Below are positions 19,757-29,819 of a stretch of DNA of 64,000 nucleotides, piece after piece. The notes beneath the pieces are model-generated. The model was not told the DNA's origin and made no database searches. It worked only from the letters and a program-made list of their open reading frames with translations. Numbering within the stretch: the stretch's first letter is position 1; each line of letters opens with the position of its first letter. Location of the stretch: assembly GCA_032158295.1 (NCBI GenBank), contig CM063244.1:26634930-26698929 (forward strand), given 5' to 3'. The DNA comes from Pycnopodia helianthoides. Taxonomy: Eukaryota; Echinodermata; Asteroidea; Forcipulatida; Asteriidae. Both the position numbers and the translations under genes were made by a program.

Positions 19757-19825
19757 CTAAAACAAAGGAGAGCAAGTGTTGTCATTGGGGGCCGGACCCT
19801 GACTAGAAATGAAGTTTCCAGCGTT

Positions 19826-20458
19826 AAAGGCAAATCGTATCTTTGGTTTTGGGGACCGTTTGATTGTTTTAATCCTACATAAATGTAGATATATACAATA
19901 AAACTAACCTGTGAAAATTTCATATCAAAAGGTGGTCACATTTTTGAAATATCGCCAAAATCCGCAGCGAATATGTCCACACATAAAGACTAGTCCCTAA
20001 TACGAATACACGAATCTACATCCACACTATTTTGAATTGAAATATTTCTCAAAATGCTTTATAGACCTTTCCATTGTTGATAAACAAACCGCGCTGGTTG
20101 GCATGGAAGGCCGAATGTTAGCAAAACACTCAACCGTGTTAATAGATGTTTCAACAAAATGTTAACATTTTCTGCAAACTTTCAACTAAGTAAAGTACCT
20201 CTCAAGATTGGTTGCTTTGTTTCCAACAAATTCAACACTATTTTTGAATATTTGTGTAACATTGTTAAAAACTGTTGCGATCTGTTTTTGTTTTGCATTT
20301 ATGGCTTTCCATAGTTTTCCGACCTCGGTTGGCAAAAACTCGGGCTGTGACGTTGCAATAGAAAGGCCTATACTATCAAAAGTTGCTGTACTTCTAACCA
20401 AGTAAGTTTTTATTGCCATTAATTTTTAGAGTGATTACCAATCGTGTACCTTCCCTTT
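19826..20458. mobile_element. MITE interrupted by an ATAGACCTTTC element
   Basis: The outer element is of the family at 59,612-59,982 ('ggtatacg...ccaatcgtgtaccttccctttaa'). At 20,061-20,372 an inner element with ATAGACCTTTC / GAAAGGCCTATA ends is inserted, apparently at TA. Confidence 0.7.
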
Positions 20459-20954
20459 AAATTCATTGGCCGAAGCGGTTTCCGAGAGCTACGCGAAAAC
20501 GGGTCGTTAACCAGGGAAAGTTTGTGACGTAGGTACATCTAATATATAAATGTTCTCAAAATATACAGCCTTCAATTTATTTTCAGGTATAATGGAACTT
20601 AGTCATTGTAAATTTATCAACATGGATTGGTATACTTCATGTTTTTTTTCATTTTTTAAAAGAATTTGATTGACATTTTTCGCTAGTTTTCAGAATTCCC
20701 CATGCTGAAACCAAGCCAACAACCCAGTTTTAGTTCGGGCGGAACAGTTACTTCATCTGCAGTTCAACTGAACTGGCGAAAAACACTTAACCAATGACCG
20801 AGGCCTAAACAAGTTTCTGTTCGTTGAGTGAACTGCTTTCTTCGAACATACACCGCAGATCGGCCCATGAATGTGAACTCCTGATCTGAGAAGGACAAAG
20901 CAAACGGATTCGAACCTGGGCCCATCACTTCTCAGAACCACTGTACTTTCCAGA

Positions 20955-21155
20955 GCTCCAGGGCCCAATTTCATAGAGCTGCTTAAGCAGAAAATATTGC
21001 TTAACATTTGCCTGCCCTGCAGAAATGAACGGGATACCAGATACAAGTTGTACATTTGATATGGCAGTTTGGTTGGTAACCTTATTTCGGTAAGCATAAT
21101 TTTGTTGTGCTTAGCTTCTTTTTGTGCTTGAGCAGGTCTATGAAATTTGGCCCAG
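20955..21155. mobile_element. MITE, GGGCCCAATTTCATAGAGC family
   Basis: Starts GGGCCCAATTTCATAGAGCT and ends 'ctatgaaatttggccca'. Same family as 16,374-16,765 and 40,499-40,740. Confidence 0.85.
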
Positions 21156-21549
21156 GTGGCAGCCGACTTGCCAGGTAAATTCTCTTCAGAAATTATTCAG
21201 CATGATCAGAACTACATGTGCAAAAACAATGGAAAAAGTACCTGGAAAGTCTGCTGCCACCTAGCGTTCAAGGGTCTCCAGTTATGTGGACTAGTTCCTA
21301 GACTGGTCCCCCGTCCTTATCCGCAAGAATAATGACAGGCACCAGTCTATTGATCAAGATGATGGTCACTGCTAGACTGGTTTGTCCTTTTCCACAAGAC
21401 GCGCAACGGGATGCGAGGTCAAAGGTGCGTTTGTCAGGATTCCTCCAAACGCTCAAAGCCGGTCTCTGGGGTTATTCACGAGCCTTGAAGTGTGACGTCA
21501 GATGTTCAGGCTAACTAGTTCCCTGCCCATGGTAGTGAGGCTGACTTAC

Positions 21550-21656
21550 CTGTGTGTTAATGCCCTGCGGACGGTGCTGAAGATGGTCAATCAAGTTGTA
21601 GACTTGAAACTGCACCGGGAGTTCAGCTACAAGAATAGACGATACGCTGGGATCGT
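21550..21656 (-). CDS. GTF3C1: GTF3C1 exon 8
   Basis: AC completes a Tyr codon begun in exon 7, then 35 codons to phase 0. DPSVSSILVAELPVQFQVYN and LIDHLQHRPQGINTQ match human [21 protein letters not shown]. The acceptor is TTGCGTAG and the donor CAG|GTAAGT. Confidence 0.93.
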
Positions 21657-21839
21657 CTACGCAAGAAGAAAAGTAAATGACACACCATTCTAAAATGCCA
21701 AATATTTTGTTTGAGAGACAAAACAAATTTTGTTTTTTGAAAAAAATATTTCACTATCGTAAACAAATCTTGGCCATATAATGTGATAAACAAAACATGA
21801 ACATTGAAAATTTATGTAGCTTAAAAGACTAAATAATTA

Positions 21840-21995
21840 TTATGTGTGCTTTACCCATACACCAATATGTGTTAAGAGCTGAATACTCAGTACTTACTCG
21901 AATCAAACCCACAACCTTTGCCATTCTAGAGCAGACGTCTTACCACTAGACCCCGAGATTGCCCGGTAGCTATAGGCAGTTTCAAATCCTTTATT
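21840..21995 (-). mobile_element. tRNA-derived SINE (GGTCTAGTGGTAAGA type)
   Basis: Minus strand: 'ggtctagtggtaagacgtctgctc', B box GTGGGTTTGATTC, then a body ending 'cttaacacatattggtgtatgggtaa'. Same family as 24,060-24,260. Confidence 0.75.
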
Positions 21996-22167
21996 TCAGC
22001 AACGGGTACGTCAACAATTGGCATAAGGGATATAGCTCAAGAGAGTTTATAAAAATTTAAAGAATGAATACACAGCGCAAAGTGGGAACCACTTCATGAA
22101 GAATCTCTGAGCTGAGGAAGGAAAGAGTACACCCTCTGGGTGTTGAAGAGGTCAAAGAAATACTCAC

Positions 22168-22243
22168 ATGCGTCGTTGATTTCCTCCTCTATTGGCTCCT
22201 CTTTCTCTACAGGGATCTTCTTTAGAAGTTTCAACGAGTCCAC
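22168..22243 (-). CDS. GTF3C1: GTF3C1 exon 7
   Basis: Phase 0 in, phase 1 out; 25 codons encode VDSLKLLKKIPVEKEEPIEE and EINDA. It aligns with human [21 protein letters not shown]. The acceptor is CCCTGAAG and the donor GCAT|GTGAGT. Confidence 0.88.
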
Positions 22244-22306
22244 CTTCAGGGAGAAAAGAAAATATTTGTGACCCGCTCGTGAAAATGAGTCTGATGTTGA
22301 CAATTT

Positions 22307-22737
22307 AAAGGAACATTACAGAATTGGTTTTTGCTAACAAAACAGTTGCTGGCAGTGTCAGCACTTTATGCAATCCACTTTATGAAATATACTTTTGATC
22401 ACAGATTAACATAAAACTTACACGGTCTAATGTGATGATAGTAGAAAACATCCCTTGAAATATTTCTGTCTGAAATGCCATATTTGATGAGAAATGAATA
22501 AACTAATTTTCCGATTGGAGTTTATCGCTCAGTGAGCGTTTTATTCATTTGTTGAACCTATATGATTTCATGCAAATGTGTAATCGGTTTTTCACTATTT
22601 TCTTGTGACCCAGATGGCCAATCGATCTCAAACTTCTACAGGTTTGTCAGTTTATGTATATGGTGGATTACATAAAGTGCTTACACTGCCAGCAACTGTT
22701 TCTAGCAAAAAACAATTCTGTAATGTTCCTTTAATGA
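22307..22737. mobile_element. MITE, AAAGGAACATTACAGAATTGG family
   Basis: Terminal inverted repeats AAAGGAACATTACAGAAT and its inverse. The copy at 25,757-26,145 is nearly identical over most of its length, suggesting recent activity; 45,470-45,765 is an internally deleted inverse copy. Confidence 0.88.
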
Positions 22738-22830
22738 CCTTGCAGGGTCATATTTCGACCTCGCAGTGTCATATTTTGACCTTGCAGGGTCATATTTTGA
22801 CCTTGCAGGGTCATATTTCGACCTCTCTAT
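22738..22830 (+). repeat. Short tandem repeat, ~20-bp unit, 4 copies
   Basis: Units of the form GACCTTGCAGGGTCATATTT repeat directly beside the preceding MITE. Confidence 0.85.
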
Positions 22831-23281
22831 GCCAACCTGACAACCAAATCTTAAGTGGGAATCAATCTTTACTGCTCAAAAGCAAAGTGTGATGTCACAG
22901 TACAAATCACTATGGCGACACTGACAACTCATCTAAAGATGAATCTTAGTGCTTTGTCAAATCCAGCAATGAACTTACTGCAGGCACGATTTGTAACACA
23001 GCAGCAGCTCAATGGAAGAAAACATCAAATCTCACATTTCAATGGATTTGATCCACTTTTGATATGAAGAACGGGGGAAAACCTAAAAAACCATGTTAAG
23101 CCGTTGTTTTGACAATACTCAATTTTATGTGGTGATTATGATACAAACTGTTGCCAGTTCCGTTTCTTGCCTGCCAGGAATTGCTCTGGAATGTACGAGG
23201 TCGAATTTGGTCTAAACGAACTCTCTAAGTTCTTCCTTCACTGTTATCGTTCTCATAATGAAATGCAAGCACTGACAGTTC

Positions 23282-23416
23282 CAGGCCTCGAACTTTGTGT
23301 TCAAAAGGGCACGGCAAATTCCCCAAAATGAAGGGCACCCAACGAGGAAAATTTGAATTTGTATTGAAGGTTTTTAAGGGCAATTGCCGTGGTGCCGTGG
23401 CGAAATTCGAGGCCTG
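23282..23416. mobile_element. MITE with CAGGCCTCGAA ends
   Basis: Ends CAGGCCTCGAA and TTCGAGGCCTG are perfectly inverted over 11 bp. The flanking 8-mers do not match, so target duplication is not shown. It lies in the intron just downstream of exon 6's donor. Confidence 0.75.
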
Positions 23417-23539
23417 CAGCTCTGGACCCACATTTTGGACTCGATGCTCTTTTTTTTTTACATCAGTTGAAGATGAGAATGAAGAAATGCTACTTTTTTG
23501 TTCATTGCATTGTACAGACCATGGAGGTAGGAACCAGAC

Positions 23540-23650
23540 CTTGTTGAAGAGATCACATTTGCCCTTGGCGTGAATGATCTGGATGACTTTCATCTTCTGT
23601 AGCATGAGGTACAGCTTCTTGAACGTCGGGGTGATGTCCTTCTTCGAGGC
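23540..23650 (-). CDS. GTF3C1: GTF3C1 exon 6
   Basis: Thirty-seven codons, phase 0 to 0. ASKKDITPTFKKLYLMLQKM and KVIQIIHAKGK align with human [20 protein letters not shown] and LAKVVSL. The acceptor is ACTGCAG; the donor AAG|GTCTGG is weak, so the left boundary is less certain. Confidence 0.87.
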
Positions 23651-23822
23651 CTGCAGTTGATCGAGACAACGGGTTTCATCAATGGTGATCAAGATTGATT
23701 ACGGTGATAATGATTTTTGACTATAATGATGATTGTGGGGATGTTGTATTTAAGGGGCACGTTGCTTCTGGCTTAGGTGCTTAGGGCTATAAGAAGAGCT
23801 TGCTATGAAATGAATATTAATA

Positions 23823-24045
23823 ACCCTCTTGCTGTCTGACCATTCAATACCATTCACTGTGGTTTTGAATGACAGATAAACTATGCCAGCCTGCAATATG
23901 ATACCATGAGGGAATGCATGTACACAGTACACAGTTAGTTCTGTGCACAGTTGTGCCACCGTACACAACCTTGGCAGTCGAATGGTTTCAAATGGTTGGT
24001 CAACTCACTGGAAAATGTTGCCAAGAGTCACTAAGAGTAGGAGGG
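23823..24045. mobile_element. TTAA-associated MITE, CCCTC(C/T)T..CTGTC ends
   Basis: An inverse relative of 24,463-24,683, sharing the CCATTCGACTGCCAAGG region in inverse and 'taggaggg|ttaa' at the right end. The left TTAA is degraded. The two elements flank a SINE and form a large inverted pair. Confidence 0.75.
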
Positions 24046-24059
24046 TTAATTTAATTTGG

Positions 24060-24260
24060 TTTTACCCTTACACCGATGTGTATTAAGCACTGTATACTCA
24101 GTACTTCCCGAGCTCTGTAGAAAAAAATCCACAGGCAAATCACTCGGGTGGGATTCAAACCCACAACCTTTGAATTGCTAGAGCAGATGTCTTACCACTA
24201 GACCACCGAGCTAGCCTGATGGCTAGAGGTAGTTTGAATCCTTCGCAGCGGGTAGGCCTA
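24060..24260 (-). mobile_element. tRNA-derived SINE (GGTCTAGTGGTAAGA type)
   Basis: Minus-strand head GCTCGGTGGTCTAGTGGTAAG, B box GTGGGTTTGAATCCCACC, and a body with 'gtatacagtgcttaatacacatcggtg'. A second body fragment follows at 24,390-24,430. Confidence 0.8.
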
Positions 24261-24462
24261 CTGCAACAATTTAATAGATGTCAATCTTGGTTTTTGTTTC
24301 CTTGGTTTGTGTTATACATGTCCTCTGCAGCGGGTACTGCAACGATTTAATAGATGTAAATTTTTGCATCGGGGATTAAGAATTTAATTTGGTTTTACTC
24401 TTACACCGATGTGTATTAAGCACTGTAAACGGAAATGAATATGGTTGGAAAGATATTTTTAA

Positions 24463-24683
24463 CCCTCCTACTGTCAGTGACTCTTGGCAACATTTTCCAG
24501 TGAGTTGACCAACCATTTGAAACCATTCGACTGCCAAGGTTGTGTACGGTGGCACAACTGTGCACAGAACTAACTGTGTACTGTGTGCATGCATTCCCTC
24601 ATGGTATCATATGGCAGGCTGGCATAGTTTATCTATCATTCAAAACCAGAGTGAATGGTATTGAATGGTCAGACAGCAAGGGG
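24463..24683. mobile_element. TTAA-flanked MITE, CCCTCCTACTGTC ends
   Basis: TTAA at 24,459-24,462 and 24,684-24,687 bound a 221-bp element with ends CCCTCCTACTGTC and GACAGCAAGGGG. The TTAA duplication and CCC- ends suggest a piggyBac-mobilised MITE. It serves as the empty-site reference for the insertion at 30,677. Confidence 0.82.
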
Positions 24684-25278
24684 TTAACAGTAGAATACAA
24701 TGATTCACACAAGTATCCCTTGAAATTGTGTGGTTGTTGTTTATTTTCATGACAAAACACGGTCCGCCATTTTTTTCGACTCCACAATGGCGGACTGTAT
24801 GTTTTCCGCTTGTTGTATTTCCAGAGGCAAATTTAATGTCCTGTCGTTGTACAAATGTGGCATACAAGAATGGACAGGCTTCCACCATTGCTAGTCATTG
24901 TAGTCCGCTTAATGGGAGGTAAGTCCGAGCATTCCAAGATTCCAGCATACCATGGCAGATTATCAGCCTTAGCTCACGGCCGAGGTTGTGCAAATCACTG
25001 GAAGGGCCTGCTCATATTTTCTCACAACAACATCAAATCCTAGTGCTTATAATTATGAGAACCTTTGTTGTCTTTTCCTTTGTCAAATCAGGGTGTCATG
25101 GTGGCAATGGTATTTTCAAAAGAAAACAGTTACTCAAAAAGCTTTAAATAAATTCAGAATACCGATGTGAAGTGGTAAAGAGAAGGAGTTAGGGCAACAG
25201 AAATGCAAATTTTTAACAGGATCTTTGAAGGACAGTTTCTCGGTGAGGTTTTTTACGTTGAGCTGAGGTATTAATGCA

Positions 25279-25432
25279 TCCGGCCTGGAATTACACGGAG
25301 GCCATGGCCTCCATTGCCCTGGTCTTGGCCTTGGTGCCCCTTCAAAACTTCCCCATATACTTTAAGATTTTCCAATGGAAGTGCCTTTTACAAAATGAAA
25401 ATGGCCTTGCCTCTCCAAGATGAAATTCCAGG
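25279..25432. mobile_element. MITE of the CAGGCCT family
   Basis: Diverged ends CCGGCCTGGAATT and AATTCCAGGCCTG around 'ggccttggtgcccc' blocks. Confidence 0.6.
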
Positions 25433-25523
25433 CCTGCGCATCAGAGCCCAAGTAGAAAAAAAACAATCTTCAATTTAATTCTGCTGGTAGCCAGTGCAGT
25501 CTCTCCTCAGGATCGTGACTCAC

Positions 25524-25727
25524 CCAAGATGAGAACCTCTTCTTCATCAAATCCTTGATGACTTGAACTTTGGCCGTCTTCTTGGGCTTGGTCTCCAGGA
25601 AGTCGGTGATGTGGCTGGCTAACATCATGTAGCGGCCCTTGGTGATGTAGTTGGCCAGGGAGGAGAACCGTCGCAGCATCAGCATGGTGAAATTCATCGT
25701 CCGCTTACTGGTCTCACACCAACAACT
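25524..25727 (-). CDS. GTF3C1: GTF3C1 exon 5
   Basis: Sixty-eight codons, phase 0 to 0. NFTMLMLRRFSSLANYITKG and RYMMLASHITDFLETKP align with human SILLLLNRFHVDRRSKY and DILMEKLSVMLSTR. The acceptor is CCACCCAG and the donor TGG|GTGAGT. Confidence 0.93.
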
Positions 25728-25756
25728 CTGGGTGGACAAAAACAAAATAAAAAACT

Positions 25757-26145
25757 TAAAGGAACATTACAGAATGGTAAGAACAAAACTTGTAAAATAT
25801 ACTTTTTGATCACAGATTTACATGAAACTTACAAGTCTAATGATGATGATAGTAGAAAACATCCCTTGAAATATTTCTGTCTGAAATACCATATTTGATG
25901 AGAAATGAATAAACTAATTTTCCGATTGGAGTTTATGCTCAGTGAGCGTTTTATTCATTTGTTGAACCTATATGATTTCATGCAAATGTGTAATCGGTTT
26001 TTCACTATTTTTTCGTGACCCAGATGGCCGATCGATCTCAAACTTCTACAGGTTTGTCAGTTTATGTATATGGTGGATTACATAAAGTGCTTTAAGTGCC
26101 AGCAACTGTTTTGTTAGCAAAAACCAATTCTGTAACGTTCCTTTA
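25757..26145. mobile_element. MITE, AAAGGAACATTACAGAAT family (second copy)
   Basis: Nearly identical to 22,307-22,737, minus a short internal stretch near the left end. Confidence 0.88.
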
Positions 26146-26153
26146 AACCTGTT

Positions 26154-26466
26154 AAAGGGTTCTGCCCAGGATTTCTTTAGTGATGGAAAAATGTTTTCCT
26201 GGAAACCATTGCGAGATGGATCAGTTACACGATAGATCATATAAATAGACTCAAAAAAGTTCCATTGGCTTCGGAACCATTTTTAACTGGTAAATACCCA
26301 ATTTTACATTTTCGTTGAAAACTTTTGAAAGGAATATTGCAAGTGTCATTTAAACATTTTTGACAATGTGTGGTGGTCGGAAACAGAGAAAATCCTGACA
26401 GTGCTGGTTGGGGAATCCTGAGTGCCGGGCGGATTTTCCGGCACCGGCCACTGTGGGCAGAACCCT
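26154..26466. mobile_element. hAT-like MITE, AGGGTTCTGCCCA ends
   Basis: Starts AGGGTTCTGCCCAGGATTTC and ends GGGCAGAACCCTG. A sister copy in inverse orientation is at 54,354-54,683. CAGGG-type ends suggest hAT ancestry. Confidence 0.7.
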
Positions 26467-26699
26467 GCTGCTATGTTACGACTTTTAGACGTCAGACATG
26501 TCACCAAATTTGTTGAATCTTGCAGCTCTGCATTTGTATCCCCGATTTTTCTATTATCTGTTGTAGTCGATCCATTTTTCATTAATTCATTTTGGTCAAT
26601 ACGTTTTAGAATTTTTAATTTGAACGAGTGAAAAATAGGAAGGAACTATAAATAAATAAATAAATAGTAAACTTGCGGGTACAACCATGTGTAAATCTA

Positions 26700-26825
26700 T
26701 TTTGTGAGAGTGTTGGCTCTGAAAAGAGCCGGTGTGGTCTTGACATTTCGAACGGGTATACTCTGCTCATCTTCAGAAGAAAAATAGTTCCAAAGACGCC
26801 TCTACACTTGACCACGTTGTAGCCG
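26700..26825 (-). other. Repeat with histone-type stem-loop, copy 2
   Basis: On the minus strand: CAGAAGATGAGCAGAGTATA, TTCGAAATGTC, then GGCTCTTTTCAGAGCC (26,715-26,730). The 16-mer is identical to the canonical metazoan histone 3' stem-loop. No histone ORF is nearby. Confidence 0.65.
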
Positions 26826-26904
26826 CGTCCCTATTAAGTCAGCTTCTCAGCAGCAAGTAAAGACGATTGAGTAGCCTCTCAATTCAGTAAGCAATCTCTC
26901 TTAC

Positions 26905-27144
26905 CAGTTTATCGATGAAGTTGTGAGTCAGAAGATCCTTGCCGTAGTGAAACATAGTGACTGAGGTGATCTTGAAGGCCTTGGCAAGGTCCACCTGACT
27001 AATCCCGCTATGCCGCTGACGTCCGATGAACTCCAGGAGGCAGTAGTTCAGGTCGGCTAGCTCCACGGACGGATCGCCAGTCGGTCCCGTCAAGTGGAGT
27101 GGCGGAGCTCAGGACTGGCCACCATGACAAGAGAATCACCCCAT
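26905..27144 (-). CDS. GTF3C1: GTF3C1 exon 4 (B-block domain), apparent 1-nt deletion
   Basis: The exon opens RWGDSLVMVASPELRHST, matching human RWGKKLIIVASQAMRYRA, and then meets TGA at 27,092-27,090. A +1 shift restores TGPTGDPSVELADLNYCLLE and FIGRQRHSGISQVDLAKAF, matching human [20 protein letters not shown]; this is the B-block-binding winged helix. The exon is 240 nt where phases require 241, so one base is missing, probably an A in the AA at 27,092-27,093 of the plus strand. Splice sites TTTCAG and CTG|GTAAGA are intact. Assembly error or a true frameshift cannot be told apart here. Confidence 0.9.
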
Positions 27145-27430
27145 CTGAAAAAAAATTACATACATACAAATTTTTAAAAATCTATTATTTCATTCAAATA
27201 ACTTGTATTTTTCCCTGAAATTGTTCCACAGTGTTTGATACACTTTCCTTCTAAATATGAATATTCATATTGTGCACTATCCACCTTATAAGGTGCTCAA
27301 AGCGCATGAAAAAGAATTAAAGTATCAATAGAAAGGTGAAACAGACAAGAAGGAAAAGGGAACAGTAAGATGAAGGGAAGAAAGAAAAGTCGACTTAAAT
27401 GCTGTTTGAAACAAATGAAATTTCAATCTG

Positions 27431-27780
27431 TCTTTATGCGAACTCAAAAGACGAGATATATAACCAAACAGACATATGACGCTAAACCACGAACCACAAC
27501 CATTGTGCACGTTCTATGGTAGCTGTAGGGGCAGGGGTAGGGGTAGGGGTAGGGGTAGGGGTAGGGGAAGGGGTAGGGGAAGGGGTAGGGGAAGGGTAGG
27601 GTAAGGGTTAGGGTAGGGTAAGGGTAAGTAAGGGGAAGGGTAGTTTAACAAAAAAAAATTAAGTTAGGGTTACCAGCTGAGAAACAGGGAACCAGTGGCA
27701 GCTACTATAGACCGTGCATGGTTGTCGTTCGTGGTTGAGCTTCGAAACGTCTGTTTGGTTATATGCCTCCAAAAGACAGT
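27431..27780. mobile_element. Foldback element with telomere-like G-rich loop
   Basis: Inverted arms at about 27,431-27,525 and 27,695-27,780 share ATATAACCAAACAGAC, ACCACGAA and GTAGCTG in inverse order. Between them lies (GTAGGG)n / (GTAGGGG)n with some TTAGGG at 27,525-27,645. It lies in the intron between exons 3 and 4. Confidence 0.75.
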
Positions 27781-27789
27781 GAATCTTAC

Positions 27790-27947
27790 CTATCTTGAAC
27801 TTTTTCTAAGGATGTGACCTTGCTTCCATCCTGACCCCTGACCTCTCGACTGACATTGACTCTCTCTTTGAAGGTAGGGCATGACCCCTGTATCCCATCA
27901 TTCTCTGCACTATTGATGATACAAACGGTGTAGTCCTTCCGTACAAC
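27790..27947 (-). CDS. GTF3C1: GTF3C1 exon 3
   Basis: Phase 0 in, phase 2 out. YTVCIINSAENDGIQGSCPT and FKERVNVSREVR match human [20 protein letters not shown] and KERKNITNDIR; DGIQGSC is a strong anchor. The acceptor is ATTCAG after a long T run; donor AG|GTAAGA. Confidence 0.97.
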
Positions 27948-28159
27948 CTGAATCGTAAAAAAAAAAAAGTTTGACAAATTTTGAGGATATTTCAAAATCT
28001 AGACTTTGAGTGTAGAATAAAAATTGTGATGCTACGAGACTCTGTCTCATAATCAGACAAACACTAAACTTCTCCAGTCCTTCAAAATCAACCCAGGACT
28101 CTGGACATTTTAGGGGTTTGAGGCACATTTATGTTTGATAACAATAGATTTGTGTTTTT

Positions 28160-28425
28160 TTATTCAGGGGAATCGAGTTAGCTCAGTGATTTCTTTACTT
28201 GCCTTTCACCTCTGTGGACCCGGTTGGAATCCCACCTCAGACCGTAGCCTTGCATGTAGATTGGGTTTTCAGTCTCTGCCTGATTGCGTGGGTTTTCCCC
28301 ATAATTGGGGTTTTCCTCCTACATCTAAAACTGAACATTTCTTCTTGTTACCTATCCATTCTGTTATTGGCGCTAATTGTGCTGTTGGACGTGTACTAAT
28401 AAATGAATAAAACACCTACATGTAC
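28160..28425 (+). mobile_element. tRNA-like SINE (GAGTTAGCTCAGTG head)
   Basis: An A-box-like GAGTTAGCTCAGTGATT and a B-box-like GGTTGGAATCCCACC are followed by a 180-bp body and an 'aataaatgaataaa' tail. A head fragment of similar type occurs near 19,040-19,110. Confidence 0.6.
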
Positions 28426-29244
28426 ATGACAGTACAGGGGATCCTACACAAATCATACTGGTTGATTTTGGAGGATTGAGACAGTAGGCATTCCACATAA
28501 ACTCTTATGAGTCGGGCAAGTGGTTTTTCAGGATTTTTCCTGATTTCAGGTTTTTTCTCAAAAGCTCCTTGAGCCTTCAAAATCTTTTATAAAAGAAATA
28601 AAGCAGTCACCAAAGAGAGAAAGAAGCAGTCCACATTGTGTCCAAACCTGCAGTTGTGTTCTTCTGGTGATGCACAGAATCTGTCAACCTTCTGATTGTT
28701 AACATCTGGGAGGTTCCATGTTGAACAAATGGGGAAACCTAGGCCCGCGAGCCATTTTCAGGAATTTTCACATTCGCAAATCTCATCCCTGAACCTCGTA
28801 CTCAAAGACTTGCATAGTCTGAAAGTTTTCTCTCCTAGAATAGACCACGTAACCTTTGTTTACTAAAAGATTGGCCTATGTACCTTCCAGAGCCTTCTCG
28901 GCAGAAGAGATACCTCACTGGTCATATGGGAAAGTTTACATTTTGTGTCATACTTTCCACAAGACAAGTTTACAGGTGTGCCACTTTCTTCACATCAAAA
29001 GTTGATAAATATTATGCGGTGCAATCTCTATAAAATATAAGATTTTATATGTTCTTCCAATGAGCTGTGTACAAATCGTGCCTGCAGGAAGTCCAGGCTC
29101 TGTGGCTTGTTTGTGAACATGTGATGTCACAGGTCACATGGTCTATCATGGTCTCGTTTCTTGACTTCACCACAGATTTTGGACTATCGAAGCAATTTCC
29201 TGCAGGGAGTGTTTTGGGGGTTTAGAGTTTCTTAAAAGAGGACA

Positions 29245-29540
29245 TCCTGTGACGCGTCGTCTAGTAGTCTAGTTCACCGGACCAAAGCTCTGGTGTGGTC
29301 ACCAGCACAGTGTGGGTTCAGATCCCGGTCATGACACTTGTGCCCTCAAGCGAGGCACTTAACCATAATTGCTTCGTAAAAATTTGGAAGCCAGCCAGCA
29401 GCTCCTAGTGGATGATACCCATGCCTACATCCTTACGGACTGTAAAGGGATTAACCCTGTTTCAGCCCCAGGAGTAGGTGACAATGTGCCCAGGTGTCAG
29501 TTGATTTGGGTCTACAGCCCAAATCAGTTAATGTAGCCCT
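29245..29540 (+). mobile_element. tRNA-Leu-like SINE, 5' part
   Basis: Head 'gcgtcgtctagtagtc', GTGTGGGTTCAGATCCCGGT B box, then 'cacttaaccataattgcttcg' as in 11,318-11,460. The tail differs from the full-length copy and ends near exon 2's donor. Confidence 0.7.
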
Positions 29541-29597
29541 CACCTTGTGAGTGAGGCACTATCTCATAAAATAAAAAAAATTGAAAAAAATCCTCAC

Positions 29598-29815
29598 CTC
29601 CTGATCAATCATAATAATCCCAGTTCCTTCATCGACGGTGACGTACTGGTGGTGGAATGTGGGCAACTCTCTGGGCTCTGGGAGGCGGTAGAACTCCACA
29701 TCGCTGTTCGGAACAATCCCACTCCATAGAAACTGCTTGGATTTGGGGTCTAATGCCAAGGAGAACTTTGGGTTCCGTTGCAGAAGTCGACACCACAAAC
29801 AAGCTAGGGTGATCC
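29598..29815 (-). CDS. GTF3C1: GTF3C1 exon 2
   Basis: GG completes the Gly begun in exon 1; 72 codons follow to phase 0. ITLACLWCRLLQRNPKFSLA, QFLWSGIV and YVTVDEGTGIIMIDQE match human LCLPALWSRLETR, EFLWRALA and RYEEIDLETGILESR. The acceptor is TTTAAACAG and the donor GAG|GTGAGG. Confidence 0.95.
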
Positions 29816-29819
29816 CTGT

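Noticed and set aside
26715..26730. Histone gene
   Set aside because: The stem-loop matches, but no histone coding sequence lies upstream on the minus strand; the context is a dispersed repeat.
27525..27645. True telomere or chromosome end
   Set aside because: The G-rich array is short, degenerate and enclosed by inverted arms within a gene intron.
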